Source: Globodera rostochiensis (lineage: Eukaryota > Nematoda > Chromadorea > Rhabditida > Heteroderidae). From it: DNA of 64,000 nt. This document shows, piece by piece, positions 1 through 11,162 of this stretch (position 1 is its first letter; each line of letters begins with the position of its first letter). The stretch covers positions 2,212,288 through 2,276,287 of the forward strand of contig JAEVLN010000002.1 in NCBI GenBank assembly GCA_018350325.1, given 5' to 3'. The translations under genes were made by a program, and so were the position numbers. The notes under the pieces were generated by a model, which saw only the letters and a list, made by a program, of their open reading frames with translations, was not told the origin of the DNA and did no database searches.

Positions 1-227
1 CAACCATAAAGTTTTTAGATTTGTGAAGACTTTGAGTCCCATCAAAATTTGTCGTCATTATCCTATTAGGTATTTTATTTATTGAGTTTTCAATAAATTT
101 TTTATTTGATAAGAGACTTGTTTGAAAAATATGTATGCTTAATAATTCAAATTTTATTAAGAAAATTGAGCAAATAAAAAACATATTTTTTAATAATTAA
201 CCAGAAAAAAGGTTGTTGACAAATATA

Positions 228-303
228 GCCCCCCCCCCCCCATTTGACCCCCCCCCCCCCCATTTGACCCCCCCCCCCCCCTCCATTTGACCCCCCCCCC
301 CTC
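228..303. repeat. Poly-C tract array
   Basis: Four runs of 10 to 13 cytosines are separated by a short CATTTGA-like spacer. Similar spacers (CAAATGGAGG on the other strand) join the G runs near 27.2 kb, so this may be a remnant of that element family. The open frames across it only translate poly-G/P and are not genes. Confidence 0.9.
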
Positions 304-790
304 CGAGGCGAATTGGAGGTAAAAGCACAGCTCCGCGGACACAAGGTTCACCCCGGGCAGGGCGATGAACCACGGGATCACGGCCGAGGTCTCCCAGCAA
401 AGACTGGCAAAGCTTTCCACCGCGATCAGAACTTTTGAACAATCCGTTCAAAGAGACACTTTTTGGGGTTGTGCTCAGAAATTGAAGAGTTTGACCAGGT
501 TTATTTTAGTTTGGAACCATGCGTGATCTTTGTCAATATTCTCCTAAAATCTTGATCAAATCCATTAGTTTTTTTGAATGGAGGTCAAAGATTTGAAAGC
601 TTTCTGATCGATCGACCAAATTCTTCGACAATAACATTTCTTCATTTACTCACCAACATTTCCATGTCACATAGACTAAACTTCCGTTCAGCACCATTCC
701 GATCAGTCCCAACACGAAGAGCGGCGTGTACAGCCAAAGAAGCGAGAAGGAAAAGCCGATGCCGACATTTAAATTGCACAATAACCGAGT
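300..790 (-). pseudogene. Serpentine receptor (SRSX-like GPCR) fragment
   Basis: Two minus-strand blocks look like the first helices of a rhodopsin-class nematode chemoreceptor. The block near 790-660 reads as a hydrophobic segment with LGLIGMVLNGSLVYVTWK, the TM1 pattern with the conserved GN-type Asn, and is followed by a perfect GTGAGT donor. The block near 445-310 reads LIAVESFASLCWE, then PWFIALPGVNLVSAELCF, resembling TM2-TM3 of SRSX receptors. The phases of the two blocks do not join cleanly, an in-frame stop lies just upstream of the second, and a poly-C array cuts off the remainder. It is therefore most likely a broken or partial copy. The family assignment is from pattern only. Confidence 0.42.
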
Positions 791-1559
791 TCGAAGCTCG
801 GACTCGGATTAGCACTTCTTTTTTTTAAATTGATTTAATGTCACAGTGTTGAAATGTGCACATTGGCATTTGATGTGCAGAGTGGCTTTTGAATTTTTGA
901 ATTTCTTAGGCCCAATTTTTCGTTTGGTAGGGGGGCTGAATTTTCTCATATTTTTTCATTGCAATATTAGATCATTTTTTCGGTCTTTAGAAATGCCATT
1001 GGTCAAGAAACCGCGTCCAGGGCTCTCAGATCACCTTCGAGAAAATATGGCAACCGGCTCCAAAAATATGGCATTTTTATGGCATCGAGGGGTCAAAAAT
1101 ATGGCATTTTTATGGCACTTTTCTTAAAGGATTTTCAAAAAAAAAACAATTTGTTTTTTTTGAGAATTTTGCTTCACTTCTGGGGAGGGTCGGCGGTGCC
1201 GATAGGCGCCGCCGAGAAAATTTTGAATTTTTGACTCTTATTTGTTAAGAGATTTGCAACCAAAAACTTCAAAATGTACAAATCAAAGAGCACTATTTTC
1301 GGGAATTTTCATTTTTCCCTTAAAAATGAGATTTTTCACAAGGTTCTAAAATATGGCAAAATTATGGCAAGTGTGGAAATATGGCAAAAAATATGGCAAA
1401 TTTCCAAAATTATGGCATTTGCCATCAAATGAGGGCATTCTGAGAGCCCTGACCGCGTCCGCAATTATCAGGCCGTTGCGCGCATTTTCTAAAGACATTT
1501 TTAATTGGTATTTTTAAAAGTTCGAACTCCTGCTCTTTTTTTCATACCTCCACTCATAC

Positions 1560-4500
1560 GCTGTGTTTTCCCGGTTCCGGTTCCGGTGCCGGTTCCAACG
1601 GTTCCGGGAACCGGTTCCGGAACCGGAACCGCGGAACCGCAAAAAATTCGGAACCGATTTTGGAACCGGTTCCCGAACCGCCAAAATCCGGAACCGCTTT
1701 GGAACCGGAACCGCGGAACCGCCAAAATCCGGAACCGCTTTGGAACCGGAACCGTGGAACCGTAAAGAGCTTGGAACCGCTTCGGAACCGGTTCCGGAAC
1801 CGGTTCCGAAACATGTTTTTTCAGTGCATAATGAATTGATTTATGATTAATTTTTGAAGCGAATAGCCTTTTTACACAACAAAGCAATAACTTCCAAATA
1901 CAAAGCATCAGCAATTTTGGGCGGGATGACACTTCGTCGACGCGACATTTCGTCGAGTGGAATTTCGCCGGGTTTTTTTTTTTTTTGTGCGACAAGTAAA
2001 CTTAACTATTCCGAAAAATTGTGTTGGCTTAAATTTAATTAAAATTTGTTGTTTTTTTAATTCTTTCTTATTGACGAAATGTCGTTGACGAATAGTCTAA
2101 TGACGAAAAGTCGTTGACGAAGAGTCCATTGACGAAAAGTCGTTGACGAAGAGTGCGTTGACGAAAAGTCCATTGACGAAAAGTCGTGCCACCCATGTTT
2201 CTAGGGTAAAAACATGCCTAGATCACAAATCCGTACTCGAATTTTGCGAATCTCGAACCCCGAACCCGAATTCGAAGAATTTTCAAAATTTTAAGACAAG
2301 TGAAAAATATTTATTGATGAAACCCAATTGTTTGAGACTAGCAATCGATTCCTCTTGTCAAGCTGAGTACGAATCAGTGTTTTCCCGGTTCCATTTTTTC
2401 TAACGGTTCCACGGTTCCGGTTCCAAACCGGTTCCGGATTTTGGCGGTTCCGCGGTTCCGGTTCCAAACCGGTTCCGGATTTTCGCGGTTCCGCGGTTCC
2501 GGTTCCAAACCGGTTCCGGATTTTGGCGGTTCCGCGGTTCCGGTTCCGAAGCGGTTCCGAATTTTCACGGTTCCGCGGTTCCGGTTCCAAACCGGTTCCG
2601 GATTTTCGCGGTTCCGGGAACCGGTTCCGGAACCGGTTCCAACGGTTCCGGTTCCAAATTCCAAAAATTTGTAAATATGTCCATTTTTCAAAAAAATCAG
2701 AAAAATGTAAGAAAAATTGTTCATTTACATTACATGAAAATGATGGGGGTGCCGACATTTCGTCGACTGACATTTCGTCGACGCGACACTTCGTCGACTA
2801 ACCGGGACCGGGACTTACCGGGACCAGAAAAACCGGGACCGGGACCAACCGGGACTTTTCAAGGGAAAAATTTTTTTGTAATGTTCAATGGTAAAACAAA
2901 AAAAATTTTTGTTTTGCGCGCATTTTTAATTATAAAATATTAGAATATTTATTTAAAAAATCTTATAAATGAGGGGATGCCTTTTGAGTAGAGGGGAAAA
3001 CAAAAATTAAAGTGCTTGCACTCTAGCGGGTTCGAACCCAACACATAACATAAGACTCACCAAAAAGGGAAACTAGGCTTTTTGCGGATTCGTACTCAGC
3101 TTGACAAGAGGAATCGATTGCTAGTCTCAAACAATTGGGTTTCATCAATAAATATTTTTCACTTGTCTTAAAATTTTGAAAATTCTTCGAATTCGGGTTC
3201 GGGGTTCGAGATTCGCAAAATCCGAGTACGGATTTGTGATCTAGGCATGTTTTTACCCTAGAAACATGCATTTAAAAACCCGGCGAAATTCCACTCGACG
3301 AAATGTCGCGTCGACGAAGTGTCATCCCGCCCAAAATTGCTGATGCTTTGTATTTGGAAGTTATTGCTTTGTTGTGTAAAAAGGCTATTCGCTTCAAAAA
3401 TTCATAAATCAATTCATTATGCACTGAAAAAACATGTTTCGGAACCGGTTCCGGAACCGGTTCCGAAGCGGTTCCAAGCTCTTTACGGTTCCACGGTTCC
3501 GGTTCCAAAGCGGTTCCGGATTTTGGCGGTTCCGCGGTTCCGGTTCCAAAGCGGTTCCGGATTTTGGCGGTTCCGGGAACCGGTTCCAAAATCGGTTCCG
3601 AATTTTTTGCGGTTCCGCGGTTCCGGAACCGGTTCCCGGAACCGTTGGAACCGGCACCGGAACCGGGAAAACACTGGTACGAATCCGCAAAAAGCCTAGT
3701 GGTTTCCCTTTTTGGTGAGTCTTATGTTATGTGTTGGGTTCGAACCCGCTTGAGTGTAAGCACTTATTTTTTGTTTCCCCTCTATCAAATAGGCATCCCC
3801 TCATTAATAATATTTTTAAAATAAATATTCTACTAAAAATGCGCGCAAAAAAAGAATAGATACAAGAATTTTCGAAATAATTCATTACATCTTCCTGAAT
3901 TTTTGCTTCAATTTTCTTAACAAATATCATTAAAATGTTCAAAAAATTCCCCGGCGGCGCCTGTCGGCACCGCCGGACATCCTCTACTCTTACGTAAACC
4001 AGTTTTTTTCTCTGAAATTCCGAAGCAAAATTCATAATTTTGCTAAAATTTTGAAGAAATTTCTTTAACAAAATTGAATCAAAATTTCAAAAAAATTTCT
4101 CGGCGGCGCCTATCGGCACCGCCGACCCCAACCCTCCCTAAAAGTAAAGCAGAATTTCGGAGTTCGAGATTCGCAAAATCCGAGTTCGGATTCGTAATCT
4201 ACGCATGCTTTTACCATAGAAAACATCAATTTAAAAATTCGACGAAATTTCACTCGACGAAATGTCGCGTCGACGAAATGTCGTATTTTTGCTTAGTCGA
4301 CGAAGTGTCGCGTCGACGAAATGTCGGCACCCCCATCATTTTCATGTAATGTAAATGAACAATTTTTCTTACATTTTTCTGATTTTTTTGAAAAATTTTT
4401 GGACATATTTACAAATTTCTGGAATTTGGAACCGGAACCGTTGGAACCGGTTCCGGAACCGGTTCCCGGAACCGCGAAAATCCGGAACCGGTTTGGAACC

Positions 4501-4735
4501 GGAACCGCGGAACCGTGAAAATTCGGAACCGCTTCGGAACCGGAACCGCCAAAATCCGGAACCGGTTTGGAACCGGAACCGCGGAACCGTGAAAATTCGG
4601 AACCGCTTCGGAACCGGAACCGCCAAAATCCGGAACCGGTTTGGAACCGGAACCGCGGAACCGCCAAAATCCGGAACCGGTTTGGAACCGGAACCGTGGA
4701 ACCGTTAGAAAAAATGGAACCGGGAAAACACTGCT
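1560..4735. repeat. Nested inverted-repeat complex with GGTTCC and GTCGAC units
   Basis: Four blocks of degenerate GGTTCC/GGAACC repeats lie at 1567-1812, 2395-2660, 3435-3672 and 4425-4725. Sequence from 1567 to about 1977, then from 2193 to about 2380, reappears inverted at 3680-3060. The segment 2390-2790 reappears inverted at 4735-4300. A third inverted pair joins about 2890-3085 to 3672-3860. Between them, 2070-2190 is a GACGAAAAGTCGTT-type tandem array, and GTCGACGAAATGTCG motifs sit at 1928-1960, 2755-2800, 3295-3325 and 4255-4325. Open frames here translate only as repeated FRN/GTG or EPVPEP-like peptides in several frames on both strands and are not believed to be genes. It looks like foldback elements inserted into one another. 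Confidence 0.85.
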
Positions 4736-4840
4736 CATACGGCCCTTTTTTTGACGAATCTCTCGGCACCAAGCGGCGCCGAAAAAGACAAATCGTGACA
4801 AACAGTCTTTTAATCATTCAGTTATATGGAAAGACATATT

Positions 4841-4945
4841 GTGTATAATTGCTTTTATGCGAGATTGTATTTGACGTGTATAATTGCTTTTATGCGAGAT
4901 TGTATTTGACGTGTATAATTGCTTTTATGCGAGATTGTATTTGAC
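4841..4945. repeat. 35-bp tandem repeat, three copies
   Basis: Three nearly perfect 35-bp units beginning GTGTATAATTG start at 4841, 4876 and 4911. No coding content is seen. Confidence 0.95.
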
Positions 4946-5039
4946 AATTCATTTTGAATGTTATTGCATGTTAAAAGTAATTAATATTAAACATTGAAGC
5001 CAATGCCCGTAGTTGAGACTCGCGTGACTTTTTTTTAAA

Positions 5040-5170
5040 ACCGTATTAAAAAAAAAAGATTTACAAAATGTTTGGTTGGGAGTAGGGTTGGCACAGGCCG
5101 ACGTTCGGGGAGGGAACGTCGGGGTTGAAGGGTCGGGGTTTTCGAGGTCGGGGTGCCCCCAAGTTGGGTT
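5040..5170. repeat. GTCGGGGTT-rich repeat next to PLA2 3' end
   Basis: A stretch beginning AGGGTTGGCAC contains several GTCGGGGT-like units, with a related block at 41,155-41,215 (ACCCCGAACCCCG). The TAGGGTTGG-type end is shared with other small elements in the window (53,692; 16,213; 28,170). Confidence 0.5.
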
Positions 5171-5237
5171 GCAAGTTTTGAATTCAAAGAAATTTTATTT
5201 ATAAATTTATATGCTTAATTGACACTGTTTATCTCTT

Positions 5238-6621
5238 TTAGTTTCGGAATTTCGCTGTGCTTGAATGTTTTTCGGTCGGCACATCGTCCAACGGTCGCCA
5301 TTCCCCGTCGCACTCCCTTTTCGCATCCGGCACCGGCAATTTGGCGAGACACTCAGCAAAAATTCTGGAAAAAATAAAATAATATTTTCTAATAATGGTT
5401 TAAAAAATGATTTTGTTATTTGGCAAAGACCAAAAAATTTGTGAATGAATGAGCACGTTTTGGTGATTTATTGATCCTTAATAAATTTGTTTGGGGCTCA
5501 AAGTTTACGCCGAAATGGTACAATAGCTAATGTTTGGACTTGAGATTCGAGAAGGACCTCAATGATCATTTACAAAGTCTTGATTGGAGAATTTAGAAAA
5601 TTCAACGAGGCCTTGTCTCAACCCGGTATCCAATCTTCAAATAAAGAATTCAATGATAGTCTAGTTGTTGGTCTCCAAGGTCACGTCTAAAGCCAGATCC
5701 GATCACGCAAGTCTATCTGGGTCCCCGGACCAGATCACACTCCAAAATATGGGGGAGAGGGGGGTAATTAGTTCCACCGGGGGGGGGGGGTAATTAGTTC
5801 CATTAGCCTCACCCACCTGTCGCAACTGCACAATTGCATTGTGCAAATGTCAAAGTCCTCCTCCCAAACACAATGAGGCACGCCTTTGGTGTCCCCCGGG
5901 GGGCCGTCCTTTCGGTGTTCGGACGATGCCGGAGAGAGTTGCTCCAAAGTCACTGAAACTTGAATTTTAAATAAATTAAGTTGTTTAAATTAAAAAGAAA
6001 TGAAAAATTGGCTAATATTTGCTCTTTCAAACACACACATGGACGTCCACGTTTGTCAAGGCATTTGAAACTGTATGTGGGCCCAAAATATTTTTGAAAC
6101 CATGAACAGGACGAACCCTCCCAGCATTTGTCATGGGATTGACAGCAACTAAATGCGCTTACAAATTAAGCTAATAATTAAAATAAATATTAAATAATTT
6201 TATTCAATTAAAACAAAAAACGTTGATTTTCTGTTAAATTTTAACTTGTCTATTTCGTCAACAATTTCTCCGGAACCACCGTATCCGCACCTGCAAAATT
6301 AATTTTGTGTTTTTAAGCACAAAACTATTTGAAAATTATTCTCAAAATAGTTTGTTTGTTCAATTAAACAATATTAAAGATAATATTTATTTATATTTTT
6401 GACAGAGTTGAAAATATTTAAATAAATTTTTGTAAGAATAAATTTTTATTGAATATATTTATTTCAAATTTAACATACCAGCATCCATAAGAATTATAAG
6501 TGTCAAACATCCGAAAATAGTCCAACCCAGTTGCACATCTGATAACTGAGGCCAAACTCTCAAGGTTCGATTTGGTCGAATGAATGTGAACAATTAAAAA
6601 TAAAATAGAAATTAAATTCAT
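5238..6621 (-). CDS. Secreted phospholipase A2
   Basis: Five exons read on the minus strand: 6621-6479, 6290-6246, 6148-6039, 5952-5817 and 5364-5238. All joins have GT-AG ends and matching phase. The first exon starts with a hydrophobic signal peptide (MNLISILFLIVHIHS). The joined protein then shows the secreted PLA2 signature: a calcium-binding loop YGCWCGYGGSG, the active-site helix CCQSHDKCW with its His-Asp pair, and a later CSCDRIFAECLA segment equivalent to the second conserved helix with paired Cys and the Asp that supports the catalytic His. The enzyme class hydrolyses the sn-2 ester of glycerophospholipids in a calcium-dependent way. The protein is about 186 residues, slightly long because of an insertion after the active site. 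The exon 3 donor was chosen only by phase. AATAAA lies downstream near 5190. Confidence 0.9.
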
Positions 6622-8270
6622 TTTTTTGTTCCAAAAAATATAGCCGTAAAATTTAACAAATTAATTAAAAATTAATTGTTTATTCAAAAATATTGAGCAA
6701 TGTCACTAACTTTTTGAGCTTTGCGAGAGGGCATTAATACAAAAAGACGATACCAAAACATAAATTTGTCAATTTCAATTCTCGGAGCATCTTTTGCCCA
6801 AGGCTTTTTTTGATATTTTGAATCAAAATGTTCAGCTTTTTGTTTTTCGGGGAATGAATAATGTCAAGCAAAATCGGATGATTCATTCTGAAGGCCTTCT
6901 TCATTCATTCAATCTCCACATTTATTCATCATCATCACCAGAATCATCCATCGACACGAGCAAAACATTTTTTGCGGAACAAATTTGGAAATTTGTAAAA
7001 AGTTCCAAAAATGGAATATCAATCACAAGGTTTGGATGGACACAACAGAGGCAAAATTGAGTTATACCAATTTAAAATGTTCAAAAATAAAAGTAAACGC
7101 ATTAAATTTCTTAAAAAGATTTGCAATTTAAATGCAAAAATTGAACCCATTAGTGTGAATCATCTCCAGCCTAAAAATTGATTATGCCGAACGATCAAAA
7201 AATATGTTTTTCAATTTGATAATTTATTTTAAAAAAGACCAAAATTTTCAAAATTGAATCTAAAAGCGTTGTACTTAAAAAAAAAATCAAAATATCGATT
7301 GCTTATTTTACACAAAACAAAAAAAACGGATGATGAAAAAACGGAACGGAAGTGAAATAATGTCATTTTATTGGAGTGTAAAAAGAACACTTGCCCATTG
7401 CTTTTAAAATCAATGCAAATGAACAGAAATGGGCTTATTTTATTATTTATGAATTTATTGTCTTTTAGTAATGTTTTAAATTTCGTTTTTGTTATTTTAT
7501 TGGAAAGACCAAAAAGTAAATGCCACTGAGCCAAAAAGGTCATTTTAATTATTTTAAAAGTTTGTAATCATTTTAAATCAGATTAGCCTAAAATCTTCGA
7601 TTAAGCACAAATTTTAAAATTTTAAAGCCCATTTTCCCAATCATTTTCACTCCGCAGATTCATATGCGATCGAATAGGAATTGATGAATTTGGCCCAGGC
7701 CGTTTTGATGTTCCCGAAAAGAATGACGATTTGCTAATGGATACAAAAATACAGTGATTTAAGCTGCGCATAGTTCAAAACTGAATTTTATTTAAACGAC
7801 TCAAATACTTTTGAGATCACGAGACGAAAGCCATACCGATTGATGTTGACTTATTAATTCAGGAGCCAAAAAACTCAAATTGTGCCAACTAACAAAATGA
7901 CGATTTTCTTTCAAAATCACTGCACGTCCTCAACATGTGCGTGTTTTCTCCTTTTTTTGTCCGCCCGTTTTCATTCAATTCGACCAGCTGATTTTTAATT
8001 TGATTTTCGTGCGCAGAAAAACTTTAAAATTTGGGCAAAAGGGCCAAATTGGACAACAAAAAAAAGTGTCCACGGGAATTCTGCACAGATAAAATTTTAA
8101 TTAATTAAATGCATTCAGAAACGGTTGAAAATCAAACTTTTTTATAAACACTAATCATTTTTATTCTTTGCCTTTTGTCTTTTTTTTGTTGACCAAAATT
8201 TTCAGTATTTAAGGTTGGGGGCAATTTCATTTTGCACAATTCAAAAAATTCTATAATTCCCATTACCTAA
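6622..8270. other. Mostly non-coding interval with two possible orphan exons
   Basis: No complete gene is supported. On the plus strand, about 7659-7760 follows a good CCGCAG acceptor and reads RFICDRIGIDEFGPGRF and onward to a stop, which looks like a terminal exon whose upstream exons I cannot find. On the minus strand, about 7060-6930 reads to MDDSGDDDE and a stop followed directly by AATAAA, another possible last exon. Neither could be linked to a start. Confidence 0.25.
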
Positions 8271-8474
8271 ATGTCTCCAAAAATGGCCCGTCGCTTTCGC
8301 TCCATTCTCTGCTTCATCATCCTCATTTTGCTGGGGGCACTGATCCAACACGTGCCGGTGGACGCCCAATTCTCCGATCAGTTCACCTCCGGCTCAATCA
8401 TGGAGCCGTGGGGCGGCAACCTTGGCAACGGCGGGCTTTTCGGATGGCCTTTCTTCGCCCGCAAGAGACGTTAA
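8271..8474 (+). CDS. Small secreted peptide, unknown
   Basis: A single-exon frame of 67 codons begins MSPKMARRFRSILCF. A strongly hydrophobic stretch follows, ending near VPVDA, which is a convincing signal peptide with cleavage before QFSDQF. The mature part is only about 35 residues, rich in Gly, Trp and Phe, and ends FFARKRR at the stop. The basic tail could be a processing or nuclear-type signal; it could also be a dibasic cleavage site of a peptide precursor. ATG at 8271 or 8283 are both possible. Isolated secreted peptides of this kind are common among nematode gland and neuropeptide genes, but no family is recognised. Confidence 0.62.
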   Translation: MSPKMARRFRSILCFIILILLGALIQHVPVDAQFSDQFTSGSIMEPWGGNLGNGGLFGWPFFARKRR

Positions 8475-9052
8475 ATGATCAATGGGGAAATTCAAAGCCA
8501 AAGCAGATCATACCAAAATTGCATAAACTAATTATACCAATATGAAAGCTCTAAATGTGGAGAAGCAATTAATTAATAAGCAAAAACTAAGCGATCTGAT
8601 GATTATGCAAAAAGTTATGGCGCCAGAACCCTCCAAAATAGCCATTTTTCGGCTTTCTTACTTTTTTGGCCATAACTTTTATAGGGTTAGGAAACCAACT
8701 TGGACCCTCCCGAACGAACTCTTTCTTAGATTGAATGTCGGGTTTTTGCCAGTTAAGGAAATGTTGCGTTGACGAAGTGTCGTATTTTATCCGAATCCGG
8801 ATTTAATTTTGGCCAAATAACCAAAAAACGTGCGGCAAATTGCACGATATTACATTTTTAATATAATTTGTATATTATTTTAGGATGCGGAAATCAATAA
8901 AAGTAATTTTTCTTCAATAAAAATCGGGCATGTGACATGTATGCGTAAGGTCAAGCAAATCATTCACATCACATATTTACTGCATTAAATTTGCACTAAG
9001 AAATTGAATTTTATTCATTTTGTTGGATTCTTTTATTGAATTATTTTAAACA

Positions 9053-11162
9053 ATGATTTTAACTTTTACTTTATTTGTTGCATTGGCATTTTCGTCCAAT
9101 TGCGACCCGTCCGAGGAGGGCGGCGGCCCATTCAAATTCGTTGGCACAGTACTGCCCCAAGGCAATTACCGTATATTTGTGCGCACTTTGCCCTCAAAAG
9201 AGGTAAGAATGGGGGAAACGGAGAGGCTAATATTGAAACGATTTCCTTCAACACTTTTTAATTCATTGGGGAAAAGGGGACGGGAGGAGCGGGGGGTCAT
9301 TCGTGTCCCACACTCGCGTCCCAAGCCATCGCGTTCCACCAGCAAAATTGTTTTTTTTATTTTTGGACCCCAAAATTTTCAACTGCTTCTTTATTTAAAA
9401 AAGGCCGATACTAAGCTAACAAATAAAAAATGTTTTCTAAATTTTAATCCTTATTTTAACAAAAATGTTAAAAATTCTAAAAAAAATTTCCTGACGGCGC
9501 CGTCGGATCCGCCAAGAACGAAAGTGGCGATATGCACAAAATTCTAAAATTCTATTCGAAAGAATAATTAAGTGTAATTTTAGTTTATATTTTATCAAAT
9601 TTTGGGTCCAAAAAATTAACAAAAAAAACATAAATTTGTGGGTGAGACGGGAGTGGCTCTTTTGTACTGGGACGCGAGTGGCGGGACGCGAGTGACCCGT
9701 TTCGCGGGGGGGGGGGGGGGAATTTAAGAATTTAAAATTTGGGTTGATCCCCCCCCCCCCCCCCCCCCCCTCCCCTCCCCGACGTTCCGACCCCCAAGGG
9801 GTCTCGGGGAGCAACCCTACATAAACTCATTAAAAATAACTTCATTTTAATTAGATGGAAGAAATTTTGCGAACGTACGACAATCACATCGACAAATCCA
9901 GACAAGAGTGGAATGCGCTCGAATTAATTTCCGATTTGAAGTGGAAAAAAGTCAACTTTGAGAATGCCTTTGGAGTGTTGGGCGACGGCACAATTACGGA
10001 CGGCACCAAATTCGAGATCCAATTGGACTGGAAAAAGAGACACGATCCGTATTTGGAGCGCGAATTTGACCCAATTTATGTGCAAATTTATGCCGTCAAA
10101 GAATCTAAGAAAACGGTAGAAATTTTAAATCAATTTTATTTAATTTTAATTATAATTTAAGTCTTTGATGGAACGAATTCTGTTCAATCCCAGCTCAGAG
10201 GTCGAATACGAATTCATTTATGGGACTCCACGAGACCAAATTGGAGTGAAAAAATTCCTTTTGGGACATTTTCCAAAAAGCACGAAAAATATGCAAACAT
10301 ATGTTAGCATTCAACCGCATATGAATTCTAATGGAATTTATCAAGTTGCAGGTACGAAATTTTAATTTATTAAATTAAAAAATTAAAAAAAAACTTTTAT
10401 AATAAAAAACAAACAATGGCATATTATGGATTATTCAGATATGGATGGCAATTTTGAATTTGTATTTGACAAAGCTGGGACACCGCCAAAAGAATTTAAG
10501 CTGTCAGTCTATCAAGTCAGACAATTACGAAACACGGATGTAAAATCATTTTTCTGATTTAATTGAAAATAAAAATTTTTTAAACATTATTTATTTTATA
10601 ATTTTATTGAATATTTTGCTAAATACACTCCAACAAACTATTTTACTTTATAATCCAACCCACGCATAGAGCCCATTGTTCACACAAAAATTGACTAATC
10701 CAACATTAACGCAAATGGTCCAAAATGGTGAAGACTTGTCGCGCTACCGTTACAAATTTGGCAAAAATGAAGTCGGCTTGATGGAAGCAAAAGAAAAAGT
10801 AAATAAATAAAATAACCATTTTTAATTGTTTTAGGGGAGGTAACGACGACAATATGATTTTTGTTTTGTTTATTTAATTAATACTAAATTTTTAAAATAT
10901 CGAAACTCAAATAGGTAGTGGTATACATAATTAATTTTATAAAAGCTAAATAGAAGACAGAAAGTCTAAATTGTAAATAAAATTAAAATAGACAACCAAT
11001 TTTGACCGTATTATCATTTAGATGGTTAGTCTTTACCAAGCATATCTCGAAAGAACAAACACCAAACTTCAAAAAGAAGTTCGTTATCAAATTCCCGATG
11101 AAATCGGTGCGTACAAATTGCAGCTTCAAATGGTCCATTTGAAGCCATTGAAAACGAATTGA
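9053..11162 (+). CDS. Secreted protein of unknown function, six exons
   Basis: Exons at 9053-9202, 9855-10115, 10162-10351, 10439-10539, 10670-10798 and 11022-11162 join in phase with GT-AG borders and give about 323 residues. The start ATG opens a signal peptide (MILTFTLFVALAFSS). The remainder is soluble, with alternating hydrophobic and charged residues suggestive of beta structure, for example FKFVGTVLPQGNYRIFV, then FEIQLDW and FEFVFDKAG. No transmembrane segment is seen. I do not recognise the family. Because it is secreted and sits beside two other secreted genes it could act outside the cell, but that is inference. Intron 1 (650 bp) holds an inverted-repeat element and poly-G/poly-C tracts. 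Confidence 0.8.
9290..9800. repeat. Inverted repeat with poly-G/poly-C inside intron 1
   Basis: GGGGTCATTCGTGTCCCA and CACTCGCGTCCC at about 9295-9325 are answered by GGGACGCGAGTG copies and GTGACCC at about 9668-9702 in inverted orientation. A G run near 9708 and a C run near 9750-9776 follow. The core at 9494-9513 carries the dispersed GGCGCCG hairpin. It lies between exons 1 and 2 of the secreted gene at 9053. Confidence 0.6.

Noticed and set aside
1505..1995. Long frames over the GGTTCC blocks (also 2291-2773, 3272-3718, 4293-4817)
   Set aside because: They are open on both strands in several frames and encode only repeated NRFGTG or EPVPEP peptides; they result from the repeat unit, not from a gene.
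3025..3055. GGTTCGAACCC, like a tRNA T-arm
   Set aside because: No other tRNA arms nearby, and the motif is part of an inverted repeat that recurs at 3,737.
6794..7060. Plus-strand 88-codon frame
   Set aside because: No recognisable pattern and a competing, equally plausible minus-strand terminal exon.
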